Positions 63,371-64,000 of a DNA stretch of 64,000 nt are shown one piece after another. Numbering within the stretch: the stretch's first letter is position 1; every line of letters begins with the position of its first letter. The notes under the pieces are model-generated. The model made no database searches. It saw only the letters and a list, made by a program, of their open reading frames with translations, and had not been told where the DNA came from. The stretch comes from Porphyra umbilicalis (Eukaryota > Rhodophyta > Bangiophyceae > Bangiales > Bangiaceae): the NCBI GenBank assembly GCA_002049455.2, contig KV918831.1:217349-281348 (forward strand), written 5' to 3'. The translations under genes were made by a program, and so were the position numbers.

Positions 63371-64000
63371 GCCGGTGCCCGAGCACGAGCACGTGCAACC
63401 GCCCATGAAGCAGCGGATGCACGAGCACGAGCACGGCAGCAATAGCCGCAAAAACCACCCCAAACAAAGGCAGAGAAACACCCGCAGCCGGTGCCCGAGC
63501 ACGAGCACGTGCAACCGCCCATGAAGCAGCGGATGCACGAGCACGAGCACGGCAGCAACAGCCGCAAAAACCACCCCAAACAAAGGCAGAGAAAACACCC
63601 GCAGCCGGTGCCCGAGCACGAGCACGTGCAAACCGCCATGAAGCAGCGGATGCACGAGCACGAGCACGGCAGCAACAGCCGCAAAAACCACCCCAAACAA
63701 AGGCAGAGAAACACCCGCAGCCGGTGCCCGAGCACGAGCACGTGCAACCGCCCATGAAGCAGCGGATGCACGAGCACGAGCACGGCAGCAACAGCCGCAA
63801 AAAACCACCCCAAACAAAGGCAGAGAAACACCCGCAGCCGGTGCCCGAGCACGAGCACGTGCAACCGCCCATGAAGCAGCAGATACACGAGCACGAGCAC
63901 GGCAGCAACAGCCGCAAAAACCACCCCAAACAAAGGCAGAGAAGCACCGCAGCCGGTGCCCGAGCACGAGCACGTGCAACGCCCATGAAGCAGCAGATAC
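63371..64000. repeat. 116/117-bp minisatellite, more than five units, runs off right edge
   Basis: Units start at about 63371, 63487, 63604, 63720, 63837 and 63952, each beginning GCCGGTGCCCGAGCACGAGC. Length alternates between 115 and 117 bp because of A-run slippage, so the frame rotates from unit to unit. Within each unit CGAGCACGAGCACG appears twice. Minus-strand frames stay open throughout but use different frames of the same unit, so coding is not supported. Confidence 0.85.

Noticed and set aside
63063-63986. Cys/Ser/Leu-rich minus-strand frame across the right-edge minisatellite
   Set aside because: Unit length varies by one or two bases, so the same DNA is read in different frames; this argues against selection on the protein.
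63371-64000. Regular repeats as a CRISPR array
   Set aside because: Units are 116-117 bp and similar along their full length, with no unique spacers; the host is eukaryotic.
1-64000. tRNA or rRNA genes
   Set aside because: I scanned for paired A and B boxes and conserved rRNA stretches and found none; a covariance-model search would be needed to be certain.
1-64000. Giant-virus or bacterial origin of the window
   Set aside because: Several genes need GT-AG introns to restore conserved motifs, and MITEs and PRC2 subunits fit a nuclear genome.

Overview
The window looks like nuclear DNA of a GC-rich eukaryotic microbe (protist or alga). The evidence is GT-AG introns that restore conserved domains when removed (TIR-kinase, PIF1 helicase, SUZ12-like gene, and the gene ending near 30.0 kb), typically eukaryotic families (TKL kinase with a TIR domain, PRC2 subunits, NT-C2, PIF1, double HMA, possible PEX11), and abundant MITE-like and minisatellite DNA. 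I cannot name the species. GC content is so high in places (15.1-17.7 kb, 44.8-48.8 kb) that long open frames occur by chance on both strands; these are not treated as genes.

Layout. 1-5.75 kb: two minus-strand genes, an NT-C2 protein running off the left edge and a kinase with TIR and possible macro-like domains and a predicted N-myristoylation signal. 5.75-13.3 kb: gene-poor, with nested inverted repeats and two copies (E1, E2) of a roughly 0.7-kb dispersed element. 13.35-15.08 kb: a single-pass membrane protein. 15.1-17.7 kb: GC island. 17.7-21.4 kb: copy A of a segmental duplication carrying a small secreted-protein gene, interrupted by a palindromic MITE that itself took two E insertions (E3, E4). 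22-25.3 kb: further TIR elements. 25.6-30.0 kb: an unrecognised gene, or two gene halves, around a large minisatellite. 30.2-31.8 kb: PIF1-like helicase. 34.2-40.7 kb: minisatellites flanking a 1,381-residue KDZ/Zisupton-like transposase-derived protein. 41.4-43.6 kb: element E5 abutting a decayed Fanzor (eukaryotic TnpB) pseudogene. 44.3-44.8 kb: double HMA metal-binding protein. 44.8-48.8 kb: second GC island. 48.8-51.3 kb: copy B of the duplication, without the E insertions. 52.6-62.7 kb: a Cys/RGG-rich protein gene, an Enhancer-of-zeste homologue, a possible PEX11 gene and a SUZ12 homologue. The window ends in a 116/117-bp minisatellite.

Functional links. The clearest link is that the catalytic subunit (E(z)/EZH type) and the SUZ12 scaffold subunit of Polycomb Repressive Complex 2 lie tail-to-tail about 1.65 kb apart. 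The TIR-kinase could couple NAD-derived signals to phosphorylation at a membrane; this is inference. The E family, the palindromic MITE and the paralogous empty sites allow element boundaries to be read directly and insertions to be ordered in time. The Fanzor copy is broken (two in-frame TGA codons and no recognisable RuvC-I end).
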